Below, piece by piece: positions 53,819 through 64,000 of a stretch of DNA of 64,000 bases (its first letter is position 1; each line of letters starts with the position of its first letter). Under the pieces are notes generated by a model, which had not been told where the DNA came from, did not search any database, and saw only the letters and a program-made list of their open reading frames with translations. Made by a program: the position numbers and the translations under genes. Source of the stretch: Hydrogenophaga sp. (GTDB lineage: Bacteria > Pseudomonadota > Gammaproteobacteria > Burkholderiales > Burkholderiaceae_C); the NCBI RefSeq assembly GCF_011390835.1, contig NZ_JAABRQ010000017.1, positions 28,361-92,360 of the forward strand. The letters run 5' to 3'.

Positions 53819-54964
53819 TCAAAGCGCCTCGCGCACCACCCGGCCATTGAGTGCCTGGGTTGGCCGTGCGTTCATGGGGAACAGCTGCGAGAACAGCTTG
53901 AGCTGCTCCCGGCTCACGGTCATGGGCTGCTTCATCACCATCCACAGCACGCCTTCGGTACAGGGCGGCGTGGTGAGGGACCCCATGAACTGGTAGTAGC
54001 GGGGATCCTGGGGCAGCAGGCCCTTCATGTCGATCAGGGCGGCGGGCAGCCGAACCCGGTCCTTCACGTCCAGCGGCATGTGGGTCCACACCTTGTTGAC
54101 CAGATCGTTCGCGGCACCCGGATCAATCAGCACCGCCACCACCGCAAGCTGGCCTTCGGCGTTCTTGTGCACCAGGTGCGCCACCATGGCAAAACCTTTG
54201 TGGTCGACCTTCTCCTCGGCCGGGTGGTGAAAGTGGAACTGCAGCAGCTGGTAGGTGGAGCCGCGCACGGTGAGCGTGTTGTTGCCCTCCAAGTCGACTT
54301 GGATGGTGTGGCCGTTGTTGACCACGCTGCCGCCGCTGGGCTGATAGTCGAACACCAGCGGTTCGGCCGGGCCTTGCAGCGTGCTGCCTTCCTGAATGTG
54401 CACCGGCGACTGGCGCTGGCCAGCGGCGCAGGCACCGAACTCGGGCTTGAGCTGCGCCCACGCGTCGGGACCCGTGCCGGTCTCGGTGTAGCTCCAATGG
54501 GCTTCCGCATGGCCCTGCAGGGCGGCTTGGTGTGCGGTGCCTGCGCTGATGTCGGTGGATGGCTGGCCGTGGCCGGAATTCGCAGTGGCGTGCGGGCGTT
54601 TGCCTTGGCTGGCGGCCGCCACGTGTGCCTGCGCCCGCTCGCGGGTCTTGGCGAGGCTCATGGCTGCCTGCACCTTGAGCGCGATCTGGGCAGCATCTTG
54701 TTCCAGGGAAAGCGGGCCATGGACTGCGGGCGCAGTCTTGCCGGACAACTCCGCCGCTGGCGCCTGGTCCTTGGTCGCATGGGTAGGTGCCGAAGTCGCG
54801 GGTGCATGAGCCTCGGTTTCAGGGGCCGTTGCGTGAGCTGGCGCATGTGCGGGCTCGCTTGGGTGAGCGGGACTGGCGTGGAGCAGCGCACCGGCGAGCA
54901 GCAGGCTGCCACCAGCGACAGCCAGGCGGTGGGCAGAGTTCCAGGTGTGGGCGTGAGCGGGCAT
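53819..54964 (-). CDS. Alpha-class carbonic anhydrase with long His/Ala/Pro-rich N-terminal extension
   Basis: A 381-residue secreted enzyme hydrating CO2. A signal peptide or anchor covers about residues 12-33. Residues 35-150 are low-complexity, rich in Ala, His, Pro and Thr. The alpha-CA domain begins at H-W-S-Y-T-E (about 156), has zinc ligands His244 and His246 (Q-F-H-F-H-H-P) and His263 (V-A-H-L-V-H), and a C-terminal [10 protein letters not shown] segment. Cys179 and the Cys in that segment probably form the usual disulfide. Usual bacterial alpha-CAs have about 250 residues, so the extension is extra. It lies between ruvA and ruvB on the opposite strand. Confidence 0.88.
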   Translation of the reverse strand: MPAHAHTWNSAHRLAVAGGSLLLAGALLHASPAHPSEPAHAPAHATAPETEAHAPATSAPTHATKDQAPAAELSGKTAPAVHGPLSLEQDAAQIALKVQAAMSLAKTRERAQAHVAAASQGKRPHATANSGHGQPSTDISAGTAHQAALQGHAEAHWSYTETGTGPDAWAQLKPEFGACAAGQRQSPVHIQEGSTLQGPAEPLVFDYQPSGGSVVNNGHTIQVDLEGNNTLTVRGSTYQLLQFHFHHPAEEKVDHKGFAMVAHLVHKNAEGQLAVVAVLIDPGAANDLVNKVWTHMPLDVKDRVRLPAALIDMKGLLPQDPRYYQFMGSLTTPPCTEGVLWMVMKQPMTVSREQLKLFSQLFPMNARPTQALNGRVVREAL

Positions 54965-55020
54965 GGCGATCTATTGAGCTTGAATGGTGTCACCAAGCTA
55001 TCGGCAGCCTTTCGCGAAAC

Positions 55021-55048
55021 TTCAAGGCGCTGTGGTCAGCGCTATATA
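55021..55048 (+). promoter_or_regulatory. Candidate ruvB promoter
   Basis: TTCAAG (55021-55026) and TATATA (55043-55048) are 16 bp apart, about 65 bp before the ruvB ATG. Because the upstream gene is on the other strand, ruvB needs its own promoter, which makes this likely. Confidence 0.45.
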
Positions 55049-55113
55049 GTCGTGAGGCGCATCCGCCCACGATTCTGCCGCCTCGCCAGGCGGTTCGCCT
55101 CTCCTCATCGCCC

Positions 55114-56172
55114 ATGTCCATCCAGACCGACGACTTCGCTCCCGCCCCTCGCGTGGTCTCGGCCGCGCCGATCTCGCCCAAGGAAGAGGCGATCGAGCGC
55201 GCCCTGCGGCCCAAGCTGCTCGATGAATACGTGGGCCAGGCCAAGGTACGCGAGCAGCTGGAGATTTTCATTGGCGCGGCCAGGAAGCGCGGCGAGGCGC
55301 TGGACCATGTGCTGCTGTTTGGTCCGCCCGGGCTGGGCAAGACCACCTTGTCGCACATCATTGCCCAGGAGCTCGGCGTGAACCTGCGCCAGACCAGCGG
55401 ACCAGTGCTGGAAAAACCCAAGGACCTGGCGGCGCTGTTGACCAACCTGGAGGCCAACGATGTGCTGTTCATCGACGAAATCCATCGGCTGAGTCCGGTG
55501 GTCGAGGAAATCCTATACCCGGCGCTGGAGGACTACCAGATCGACATCATGATCGGCGAGGGCCCGGCGGCGCGCAGCATCAAGCTCGACCTGCAACCCT
55601 TCACTCTTGTCGGCGCCACCACCCGGGCCGGCATGCTGACCAACCCGCTGCGCGATCGCTTTGGCATCGTGGCGCGGCTGGAGTTTTACAGCGCCGAGGA
55701 GCTCACGCGCATCGTCACGCGCAGCGCGGGTCTGCTGAACGCGCCGACTGAAGCCGAGGGTGCATTCGAGATCGCGCGCCGCTCACGCGGCACACCGCGC
55801 ATTGCCAACCGCTTGCTGCGCCGGGTGCGCGACTACGCCGACGTGAAGGCCGACGGGCGCATCACCGCGGACATCGCCGGGCGCGCGTTGACCATGCTCG
55901 ACGTCGACCCGCAGGGCTTCGACGTCATGGACCGCAAGCTGCTCGAAGCGGTGATTCACCGTTTCGATGGTGGCCCGGTGGGGCTGGACAATATCGCTGC
56001 CAGCATCGGTGAGGAGCGTGACACCATCGAAGACGTGATTGAACCTTACCTGATCCAGCAGGGCTACCTGCAGCGCACGCCGCGCGGGCGCATCGCCACG
56101 CTTGCGGCCTACCGTCACCTGGGGGTGGCGCCTCCTTCTTCGGACGCCGGTCTGTTTGCGCCGGGCGTCTGA
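55114..56172 (+). CDS. ruvB: Holliday junction branch migration DNA helicase RuvB
   Basis: A 352-residue AAA+ motor that drives branch migration with RuvA. The Walker A is [11 protein letters not shown] near residue 71, Walker B D-E-I-H-R-L, sensor 1 G-A-T-T-R-A-G and the arginine region R-G-T-P-R-I-A-N-R follow. A winged-helix domain ends the protein. The first 35 residues (D-D-F-A-P-A-P...) are a usual species-variable lead. ATG at 55114. The following HlyD-type gene starts 12 bp later. Confidence 0.97.
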   Translation: MSIQTDDFAPAPRVVSAAPISPKEEAIERALRPKLLDEYVGQAKVREQLEIFIGAARKRGEALDHVLLFGPPGLGKTTLSHIIAQELGVNLRQTSGPVLEKPKDLAALLTNLEANDVLFIDEIHRLSPVVEEILYPALEDYQIDIMIGEGPAARSIKLDLQPFTLVGATTRAGMLTNPLRDRFGIVARLEFYSAEELTRIVTRSAGLLNAPTEAEGAFEIARRSRGTPRIANRLLRRVRDYADVKADGRITADIAGRALTMLDVDPQGFDVMDRKLLEAVIHRFDGGPVGLDNIAASIGEERDTIEDVIEPYLIQQGYLQRTPRGRIATLAAYRHLGVAPPSSDAGLFAPGV

Positions 56173-56184
56173 GGACTCAGCAGC

Positions 56185-57468
56185 ATGAACCTGAAAGGCA
56201 AAAAAGCCCGTGTGTGGTGGGGTGTACTGCTGGCGGTGCTGCTGGTGGGCGCAGTATCGTTGGTGCTGTGGTGGCGCGGCACGCCCGTGGACGCGGTGAC
56301 GGTGCAGTCTCAGGCGCTGGTGCGCAGCCTGCAGTTTTCTGCGCGCATAGCGAGCCAGACCCGCGTGGACGTGGGCAGCACCCTCACCGGGCGCGTGCAG
56401 GTGGTGCGGGTGGATGAAGGTTCCGTGGTGAAGCGAGGCGACGTGTTACTGGTGCTGGAGTCGCAGGAGCTTCAGGCCGCGCTCGGGCAGGCAGAGGCCA
56501 GCGAGCGCCAGGCCGCCGCGGGTCTGGCAGGCCTGCGCAGCACCGGTCGATCCACGGCGCTGGCCAACGTGAGTCAGGCAGAGGCCGCCGAACGCGCGGC
56601 GCAGGCCAGCTGGGCGCGCACGCAGCAACTCGTGGCCCAGGGTTTTCTGAGCCCGGCGGCGCTGGACGATGCGCGCCGCGCCCGCGACGTGGCCGCCGCG
56701 CAGCTGCTCAGTGCCCTGGCCCAGAGCCGAGCCAGCGGTGAGCGCGGCACCGACGTGGCCCAGGCCCAGGCTCAGCTGAGCTTGGCGCAGGCGGCGACCC
56801 AGGCCGCGCGCGCGCGGCTGGCGCAAACCGAGCTGGTGGCGCCGGCCGATGGCCGCGTGCTGGTGCGCGAGGTGGAGCCAGGGCAGATCGTTCAGCCGGG
56901 CAAAGCGCTGCTGAGCCTGGTGCTGGCCGGACCGGTGCAGATCAGCGCTCAGGTGGACGAACGTTTTCTCGATCAGCTGCGCACCGGTCAACGCGCTTCG
57001 GTGGTGGCCGACGCCTACACCGATCAGCGATTTGCTGCGCGCGTGATCTCGATCGCGCCCTCGGTGGACGCGCAGCGCGGCTCGGTTGAGGTCAAGCTGG
57101 CCCTGGCTGGCGACGCGCCGGACTATCTGCGAGAAGACATGACCTTGTCGGTCGAAGTCGAAACCGGCCGCCGAGAATCGGCCCTGGTGCTGCCGCTGGC
57201 CGCGCTGCGCGCGGCAGCGGACGCCGAGCAGGCCGAGGTGATGGTGGTGGTCGCGGGTCGGGCGCGCCTGCGAGCCGTGCGCCTAGGCCTTCGCACGCTG
57301 GCAGCGGTGGAGGTGGTGGATGGCTTGACCAGCGGCGATCAAGTGCTCTTGGGCACGGCGGTGCAGGCCGGTCAACGAGTTCGTCCACAAGCGCGCGCAC
57401 CGGGTCTGACGGCAGATTCGGCGGGCATCGATGCGGGCTCCGCGCTCACCAACGCCATGGGGCGCTGA
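56185..57468 (+). CDS. Periplasmic adaptor subunit, HlyD/MacA family
   Basis: A 427-residue membrane-fusion protein. A basic start and one N-terminal span (about 8-30) anchor it. The biotinyl-lipoyl half V-R-V-D-E-G-S-V-V-K-R-G-D near residue 75 is followed by a long alpha-helical hairpin rich in Ala/Gln (about 95-215) and the second lipoyl half V-A-P-A-D-G-R-V. A beta-barrel (V-D-E-R-F-L-D) and membrane-proximal domain end the protein. Adaptors link an inner-membrane ABC transporter to an outer-membrane channel. The two genes downstream are the permease and ATPase; no TolC-like gene is here. Confidence 0.9.
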   Translation: MNLKGKKARVWWGVLLAVLLVGAVSLVLWWRGTPVDAVTVQSQALVRSLQFSARIASQTRVDVGSTLTGRVQVVRVDEGSVVKRGDVLLVLESQELQAALGQAEASERQAAAGLAGLRSTGRSTALANVSQAEAAERAAQASWARTQQLVAQGFLSPAALDDARRARDVAAAQLLSALAQSRASGERGTDVAQAQAQLSLAQAATQAARARLAQTELVAPADGRVLVREVEPGQIVQPGKALLSLVLAGPVQISAQVDERFLDQLRTGQRASVVADAYTDQRFAARVISIAPSVDAQRGSVEVKLALAGDAPDYLREDMTLSVEVETGRRESALVLPLAALRAAADAEQAEVMVVVAGRARLRAVRLGLRTLAAVEVVDGLTSGDQVLLGTAVQAGQRVRPQARAPGLTADSAGIDAGSALTNAMGR

Positions 57469-57493
57469 GCATGTGGCGCCCGGCGTGTTGACC

Positions 57494-58717
<1,224 letters not shown>

Positions 58718-58718
58718 G

Positions 58719-59435
<717 letters not shown>

Positions 59436-59462
59436 CGCGGCAGCGTGTCAAAATTTGGCTCG

Positions 59463-60509
59463 ATGTCTGACCCTGCGCCACTCGACGAAAGTACCACCGC
59501 GGTAGGCGGGGCGGTGCGCGATGCCTTGTACCGCGCGGCCCTGGGGCCGGTGCATGCCGAGCACTACCTGCCGGTTTTTGCCCGGTTTGATGAGCGTGGT
59601 CGCGCCGGCACGGCCTGGAATCTCTCCGCCTTTGTTTTCAACCTGGGCTGGTTGCTGTATCGCCAGCTCTGGGGAGCAGCCGGCGAGTTTGCGCTGCTGC
59701 TCGCCGCCTGGGCTGCGGTCGGTGGCGGTTTGTGGTGGCTCACCGATACCTGGCCGCTGGGGGTTCGGGTGGGGTTGGTGCTGGCTTTGCTGCTGCTGGT
59801 CTTGCTGGTACCGGGGCTGTTTGGCACCGCGTTGCTGCATGCCCAGGTGCGGCAGCGCATGATCAGCGCGGTGGAGCAGTCGACCACGATCGACGCCGCC
59901 TGCGAGCTCCTGCAATCGCGTGGCCATGGGCAACGGCGCAATGGCGCGTGGGCCGTGGCTGGCTTGTTGCTCGGCGCTGGTGCAATGGCCTGGGCGCTCT
60001 GGGCCTGGACCGCCAACTCAGCTGATCGACCCTCGCCGCCGGTGGCAACACTTTCACAACCCGCCGCGTCTGTGCCGGCCTCTCAACCGCAGACGCCCGC
60101 GCTGCTGACAGAGCCCAGCCCAGCCGAGTCCGAACCGCCTGAATCCACGCCATCCATTGCTGCAGTCAGTCCAGCCGTGCCCGCCAGCGCCTCGCCGACG
60201 GCCACACCCGTGGCCGAATCCTCGCAGACCAACGCACGCGCTGCCTTGGCAGAAACGCTGAACCAGGTGCGCAGTCGCGCTCAGGGGTTTGGCGTGAGCG
60301 TGGGGTTGTTTGCGGTGGCGGGCAACGCCGATCGTGTCGTGGCCACTTTGGCTGGCGCCGGATTGCCGGTGATCATCGATCCCATCGAGTCCGCGCGGGG
60401 TCCGATGACGCGGGTGAGGGTGGGACCCTTCGAAACCCGGGAGGAGGCCCAGGCGGCGGCCGGGCGGGTGCGCGCGCTCGGCCTGGAGGCTCGGGTCTAC
60501 GCGCCCTGA
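59463..60509 (+). CDS. SPOR-domain membrane protein with DUF2628-like N-terminus
   Basis: A 348-residue protein. The N-terminal part (W-N-L-S-A-F-V-F-N-L-G-W-L-L-Y-R) with spans at about 50-115 resembles DUF2628 proteins. A further span lies near 160-180, then an Ala/Pro/Ser-rich linker of about 80 residues. The last 75 residues are a SPOR domain (V-G-L-F-A-V-A-G-N...R-V-R-V-G-P-F-E-T-R-E-E-A), which binds denuded glycan strands in septal peptidoglycan. The C-terminus should be periplasmic. ATG at 59463, with CAAAAT 8 bp upstream. Its end overlaps the convergent gene by 13 bp. Confidence 0.78.
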   Translation: MSDPAPLDESTTAVGGAVRDALYRAALGPVHAEHYLPVFARFDERGRAGTAWNLSAFVFNLGWLLYRQLWGAAGEFALLLAAWAAVGGGLWWLTDTWPLGVRVGLVLALLLLVLLVPGLFGTALLHAQVRQRMISAVEQSTTIDAACELLQSRGHGQRRNGAWAVAGLLLGAGAMAWALWAWTANSADRPSPPVATLSQPAASVPASQPQTPALLTEPSPAESEPPESTPSIAAVSPAVPASASPTATPVAESSQTNARAALAETLNQVRSRAQGFGVSVGLFAVAGNADRVVATLAGAGLPVIIDPIESARGPMTRVRVGPFETREEAQAAAGRVRALGLEARVYAP

Positions 60510-62263
60510 GCAGCCCAACCGCTTGTCTGGCTCGCCCGGCGGCCCCGCAGCCAGCCCATGACCATGAGGCACTGTGCGGCGTAGTAAGTGCCCAGGACCC
60601 AGACTGCTGAGTGGGGCAGCGGCATCACGAAGCGGTTGACCGCCAGGGTAGCGTCGCTGATCAGGAAACAGATGGCACCGACGGCCACGGCCCACGCCGG
60701 TCCATCGCCCAGTACCTTGGCGCGACTCACCGCCCAGCTGGCCATCACCGCGATCGCCAGCACATACACCGCCACCGGTGCGCGCAGCGCAGCGGGCAGG
60801 CCTCCGGTCCACAACACGGCGTACACCGCCAGCCCCACCAGCGCAATGACCAGCGTCGCTCGGGGTGCAGCCAGCAGCGGCGCATCCTGGCGGAACAGGG
60901 CGGTGTAGGCCAGGTGGGCGAGCAAAAAGGCCAGCAGGCCAGGCAGGAAAAAGCCATCGAACATCAGGAAGGCATCGCCCGCCAGCGAAGCGGCCAGCGC
61001 TGCCAGCAACCAGCCTATACCGTGCGGGGGCGATCCCCCACCGCCGCGCGCGACCAGGCCGGCTTGTGCCACCACCATCAGCGCGAGGCCCATGGTCAGC
61101 GGCTTGAACAGCCGGTGCAGCTCTACCAGGCCAGTGGCTGAGGTGGCCATGGTGAGCGCCGCGCACTCGATCATCAGCGCTTCCAACATGCCGATGCGGC
61201 CCTGCATCACCGCGCCCACCGACCACAGGCCGGTGAGCAAGACCGCGAGCCAGACCGCGCTCTGCGACAGCGGCCAGCTGTCGGTGAGCCAGAGGTAGGC
61301 GCCAGAGCCCGCAAGCAGGGCGATGAACTGCAGTGCGGTAAAGCGCTGCACGTTCGGGCTTAGCGGCGGCGCAAATGTGCGCACCTGCCCGATGTCAAAC
61401 GCGGGTTTTGGAAAGCGGTGACTCACATCCGCCGGTCGCCAGCCAGGCGGCTGGAACCACACGCGCAGCTTGTCTGTCCAGCGGCGGGTGTGCCAGCTGT
61501 CGCGCGCCAGGTCGACATAGACCTCGGCATTGGCCCAGAGCGGGTCCCAGCTGTTGAGCGGGCTGCGCGTGCCGTAGACGCAGGGTTCGCCATCGTCTTC
61601 GTCGGCATAGCTGCCAAACAGCTGGTCCCACAGGATCAGGATGCCGCCGTAATTCTTGTCCAGGTAGCGGTCGTTGACCGCGTGGTGCACCCGGTGGTTG
61701 GAGGGGGAGGCGAACACGCGATCGAACCAGCCGAGCTTGCCGATCTGTTGGGTGTGAATCCAGTACTGGTAGAGCAGGTCCACCAGCGCCACCACGCCAA
61801 ACACCAGCGGCGGCACGCCGGCCACCGCCATCGGCAGGTAAAACACCCACCCGAACAGGGCACCGCTGCTGGTCTGGCGCAGCGCGGTCGAGAGGTTGTA
61901 GTCCTGGCTCTGGTGGTGCACCACATGGGCGGCCCAGAACAGCGCACAGGTGTGTCCCAGGCGGTGGTGCCAGTAGTAGCAGAAGTCATAGAACAGCAGG
62001 GCCAGCAGCCAGCCGCCCCAGCTGGTCCAGAAGCCGGTATCGGGCGACAGCGCCACCACACCATAGACCGCGGTGTAGATGCCGATGCGCAGCAGCCGGG
62101 TGAACACCGCGCTCACCTGGCTCAGCATGCCCAGGCCGATGCTGGTCACCGCGTCGTCCAGCCGGTAGGTGTTGCGCCCGCGCGCCCGGCCTGCCGCGTA
62201 TTCCACCGCGATCAGCGCCAGGAACACCGGCGTGGCCAGCACGATGATCTGGCTCGGGCTCAT
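60497..62263 (-). CDS. Fusion membrane protein: fatty acid hydroxylase/alkylglycerol monooxygenase-like + YhhN lysoplasmalogenase-like
   Basis: A 588-residue multi-span protein. Residues about 80-200 carry the eight-histidine diiron pattern of the sterol desaturase/fatty acid hydroxylase superfamily: H-H-R-L-G-H (99-104), H-V-V-H-H (113-117) and N-H-R-V-H-H (189-194). Residues about 386-575 match the YhhN/TMEM86 lysoplasmalogenase family: F-K-P-L-T-M, S-L-A-G-D-A-F-L-M, F-L-L-A-H-L-A-Y and F-L-I-S-D-A-T-L-A. Extra helices lie between. The first superfamily includes TMEM195, which cleaves alkyl ether lipids; the second cleaves vinyl ether lysolipids. A joint ether-lipid role is inference. It follows the DSD1-type gene by 10 bp. 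Confidence 0.8.
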   Translation of the reverse strand: MSPSQIIVLATPVFLALIAVEYAAGRARGRNTYRLDDAVTSIGLGMLSQVSAVFTRLLRIGIYTAVYGVVALSPDTGFWTSWGGWLLALLFYDFCYYWHHRLGHTCALFWAAHVVHHQSQDYNLSTALRQTSSGALFGWVFYLPMAVAGVPPLVFGVVALVDLLYQYWIHTQQIGKLGWFDRVFASPSNHRVHHAVNDRYLDKNYGGILILWDQLFGSYADEDDGEPCVYGTRSPLNSWDPLWANAEVYVDLARDSWHTRRWTDKLRVWFQPPGWRPADVSHRFPKPAFDIGQVRTFAPPLSPNVQRFTALQFIALLAGSGAYLWLTDSWPLSQSAVWLAVLLTGLWSVGAVMQGRIGMLEALMIECAALTMATSATGLVELHRLFKPLTMGLALMVVAQAGLVARGGGGSPPHGIGWLLAALAASLAGDAFLMFDGFFLPGLLAFLLAHLAYTALFRQDAPLLAAPRATLVIALVGLAVYAVLWTGGLPAALRAPVAVYVLAIAVMASWAVSRAKVLGDGPAWAVAVGAICFLISDATLAVNRFVMPLPHSAVWVLGTYYAAQCLMVMGWLRGRRASQTSGWAAQGA

Positions 62264-62273
62264 GCTCGCAGCC

Positions 62274-63461
62274 TCAACCCAGCGCTCCGCGCGCGTCGAT
62301 GTCGATCAGGCGCTCCACGTGACCAGCGGCCAGGCCACCGCGCACGCCGACCGCAAAGTCGTGCAGGTTCACCGTGGGGTCGCAGTGGCCAGGCACCAGC
62401 CAAACTGTCTCGTCCAGCGCGGGCAGCTCCCCTTGCCCGCTGGCGACGCGCAAGAGGCCGTGCTCGTCGCCACCGCTGGTGTACGACAGACCGCCAGGCC
62501 ACCACACCGTGGGCAGGCCGCTGTCGATCGCGTGGCTCTTGTGGCCGGCGTCGCAGACCGCATGGTCTGCAGCCAGGCTCATCACCGCGGTCTTGATGAA
62601 CAGTGCGTGTTCAAACACCGGTGCGCCTGGATCGGCTTCATTGGCCGCGTAGTCCGCGTCCATGAACAGGTAAGAGCCTGCTTGCAATTCGCCCCACACA
62701 CCGCTGGACGCCTCGCGCACAAAGCTGCCGGTGCCGGCGCCGGTGACTAGGGGCACGGCGATGCCCGCGGCGCTCAGCGCATCCAGCGTCTGGCGCACCG
62801 CCGCTTCGGATGCGGCCAGCGCCGCGTCGCGCTCGGCGGTGGCGCGCCGGTGCTGTGCACTGCCGTGGTAGGCCTGCAGGCCAGCGAAGCGCAGCACGGC
62901 GTGGTCCTGGATCAGGCGGGCGAGCATCAGCGCCGGCGCACCCGCGGCGGCGCCGCAGCGACCATGCCCTACGTCGATTTCCACGAACACGTCGATCGCG
63001 CCGCTGCGCGATACGCCTGCATTCATGAGGGCCTCTGCCAGGCGAAGTACGCCCAGCGCGCTGTCGACCGCGATCGCGAATCGGGTCGGCAGATGTTGCA
63101 CTGCTTGCGCCAGTCTCGCGAGCTTGGTGGGCGCGACCACCTCGTTGCTGATGTAGATGTCGGTCACACCTGCGTGCGCCAGCGCCAGGGCCTCGTCGGT
63201 CTTCTGCACGCACACACCCACCGCGCCGTGGGCCATCTGCAGCCGTGCGATCTCGGCGCTCTTGTGCATCTTGGCGTGAGGCCGCAGTCGCAGCCCGTGC
63301 GAACGGGCGAAGGCGGCCATGCGGGCGAGGTTGCGCTCCATGGCGTCGAGGTCGATCACCATGGCTGGCGTGTCCACGGCACTCACGCTGTGGCCCACCC
63401 AGCCCTGCGCACGGTCGCGCCGCGCGCGCGCGAAGTGCCCTGGCTCAGACCGCCCGTTCAT
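62274..63461 (-). CDS. DSD1 family PLP-dependent enzyme (D-threonine aldolase/D-serine dehydratase-like)
   Basis: A 395-residue enzyme of fold type III. PLP lysine is Lys64 in R-P-H-A-K-M-H-K-S. The barrel shows E-I-D-V-G-H-G-R-C-G and Q-A-Y-H-G-S-A-Q-H, the usual phosphate and substrate sites, and the C-terminal beta domain has G-H-C-D-P-T-V-N-L-H-D with the metal-binding His and Cys. Members act on D-threonine, D-serine or hydroxy-aspartate. The substrate here is open. The ATG at 63461 overlaps the end of the histidine phosphatase gene by 17 bp. The N-terminal 25 residues are extra and a later start is possible. Confidence 0.85.
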   Translation of the reverse strand: MNGRSEPGHFARARRDRAQGWVGHSVSAVDTPAMVIDLDAMERNLARMAAFARSHGLRLRPHAKMHKSAEIARLQMAHGAVGVCVQKTDEALALAHAGVTDIYISNEVVAPTKLARLAQAVQHLPTRFAIAVDSALGVLRLAEALMNAGVSRSGAIDVFVEIDVGHGRCGAAAGAPALMLARLIQDHAVLRFAGLQAYHGSAQHRRATAERDAALAASEAAVRQTLDALSAAGIAVPLVTGAGTGSFVREASSGVWGELQAGSYLFMDADYAANEADPGAPVFEHALFIKTAVMSLAADHAVCDAGHKSHAIDSGLPTVWWPGGLSYTSGGDEHGLLRVASGQGELPALDETVWLVPGHCDPTVNLHDFAVGVRGGLAAGHVERLIDIDARGALG

Positions 63462-64000
63462 CGAGCGATCCTTGTTGCAGGTGGCCTGTGTCGGCCCATC
63501 CCACCAGGCTCAGTCCCTCGGGGGTCCAGAGCAGGCGGTTGATGGCGGTGTTGGGCAGTTCCCAGCTGCGCGGCGCCTGCAGATCGAGCCGGGTGGCGGC
63601 GCGGTACAGGATGTCGAGTACACCACCGTGCGCCACAATCAGCACCTGCTCGCCAGGGTGGCGCGCCGCGAGCTCGCTCACGGTAGCCACCACGCGCGCC
63701 TGCAACTGCAGCAACGATTCGCCGCCAGGGGGCGCGAAATCGGGCACCCGCTTGCGCCATGCCTGCGTCTCGACCGGCCAGGCGGCTTCGAGCTGGACCC
63801 AGGTCTGGCCTTCGAACTGGCCGAAGCTGCGTTCGCGCAAACCCGCGTGCGTGGCTACTGTTTCCCCCACCACATCCGCCACCGCCTGTGCGGTGCTGCG
63901 CGCGCGGCTGAGGTCGCTGGCGTAGCAGGCGGCGATGGGCTCGTCGCGCAAGGCTTGCGCCAGCCGGGCAGCTTGCCAGCGGCCATGCTCGTTGAGATCG
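63445..64000 (-). CDS. Histidine phosphatase family protein, 5' end outside window
   Basis: The frame is open to the window's right edge; 184 residues are visible. It begins inside D-L-N-E-H-G-R-W-Q-A-A-R-L-A, which follows the catalytic R-H-G motif in phosphoglycerate-mutase-like proteins. R-E-R-S-F-G-Q-F-E-G, P-P-G-G-E-S and the second catalytic His in I-V-A-H-G-G-V-L-D are present. Its members act on phosphosugars, nucleotides or cobalamin precursors. The N-terminal RHG itself is not in the window. It is followed by the DSD1-type gene with a 17-bp overlap. Confidence 0.85.
   Translation of the reverse strand, partial: DLNEHGRWQAARLAQALRDEPIAACYASDLSRARSTAQAVADVVGETVATHAGLRERSFGQFEGQTWVQLEAAWPVETQAWRKRVPDFAPPGGESLLQLQARVVATVSELAARHPGEQVLIVAHGGVLDILYRAATRLDLQAPRSWELPNTAINRLLWTPEGLSLVGWADTGHLQQGSLDERAV

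Noticed and set aside
57471..57491. ATG at 57471 as start of the permease
   Set aside because: That frame meets a stop after six codons; the ATG at 57494 opens the correct frame.
61018..61045. cgggggcgatccccc palindrome inside the lipid fusion gene as another mobile repeat
   Set aside because: Only a short G/C palindrome encoding a glycine run between membrane spans; no similarity to the other repeats was evident.

Overview
The window is chromosomal DNA from a high-GC betaproteobacterium. The best fit is Burkholderiales, family Comamonadaceae (Hydrogenophaga/Acidovorax-like). This rests on gene content and order (DUF6776-bactofilin-erpA, a double-length UvrA, paaABCDE, a SAH riboswitch before ahcY) and on GC-rich repeats of a type I remember from that family; no search was run. 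Genes are packed tightly, with many ATGA/GTGA/TTGA start-stop overlaps. No rRNA, tRNA, prophage, insertion sequence, CRISPR array or gene-free stretch over 300 bp was seen. Both window edges cut a gene.

Layout. 1-5851 (+): the distal part of a leucine/isovalerate degradation operon (acyl-CoA dehydrogenase end, LiuC-like hydratase, DUF4126 membrane protein, biotin carboxylase subunit, a D-2-hydroxyacid dehydrogenase, HMG-CoA lyase). 5853-8593 (+): LysE exporter, YbaK, DUF1289, chromene-carboxylate isomerase family protein, universal stress protein. 8770-16132: an amino-acid-type substrate-binding protein (-) divergent from a 2035-residue tandem UvrA (+) that carries two repeat-like insertions in frame. 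16162-19940: Cys-cluster protein, aldehyde dehydrogenase, small membrane protein (-), YeeE/YedE sulfur transporter. 19948-21977 (-): HAD phosphatase and MFS transporter. 22054-27157 (+): methionine/SAM-cycle region, with a SAH riboswitch and overlapping terminator, ahcY, TlyA-type methyltransferase, metF, RlpA lipoprotein and metY. 27970-31809 (-): paaABCDE, the phenylacetyl-CoA epoxidase operon, behind a perfect 34-bp palindrome.

31974-39250: CAP-domain lipoprotein, rlmJ (-), rplM-rpsI, DUF6776, bactofilin, erpA, M23 peptidase (-) and tyrS. 39273-50185 (-): a complete glycogen operon in transcription order glgB-glgX-malQ-glgC-glgA-glgP. 50360-56172: CDF metal transporter, dtd, ybeY and phoH (-), ruvA, an alpha-carbonic anhydrase on the opposite strand, ruvB. 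56185-59435 (+): adaptor, permease and ATPase of a MacAB/Lol-type system. 59463-64000: SPOR-domain membrane protein, then a leftward set of histidine phosphatase, DSD1-family PLP enzyme and a membrane protein joining a fatty-acid-hydroxylase/alkylglycerol-monooxygenase-like half to a YhhN lysoplasmalogenase-like half.

How it works together. The riboswitch senses S-adenosylhomocysteine and should open expression of the hydrolase that removes it, with metF and metY supplying methyl groups and homocysteine. The Paa and Liu operons feed acetyl-CoA into central metabolism. The glg operon stores and mobilises carbon. Bactofilin, M23 peptidase, RlpA and the SPOR protein point to envelope shape functions. 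The most unusual items are the lipid-enzyme fusion, the tandem UvrA with repeats built into its reading frame, and the riboswitch-terminator overlap.
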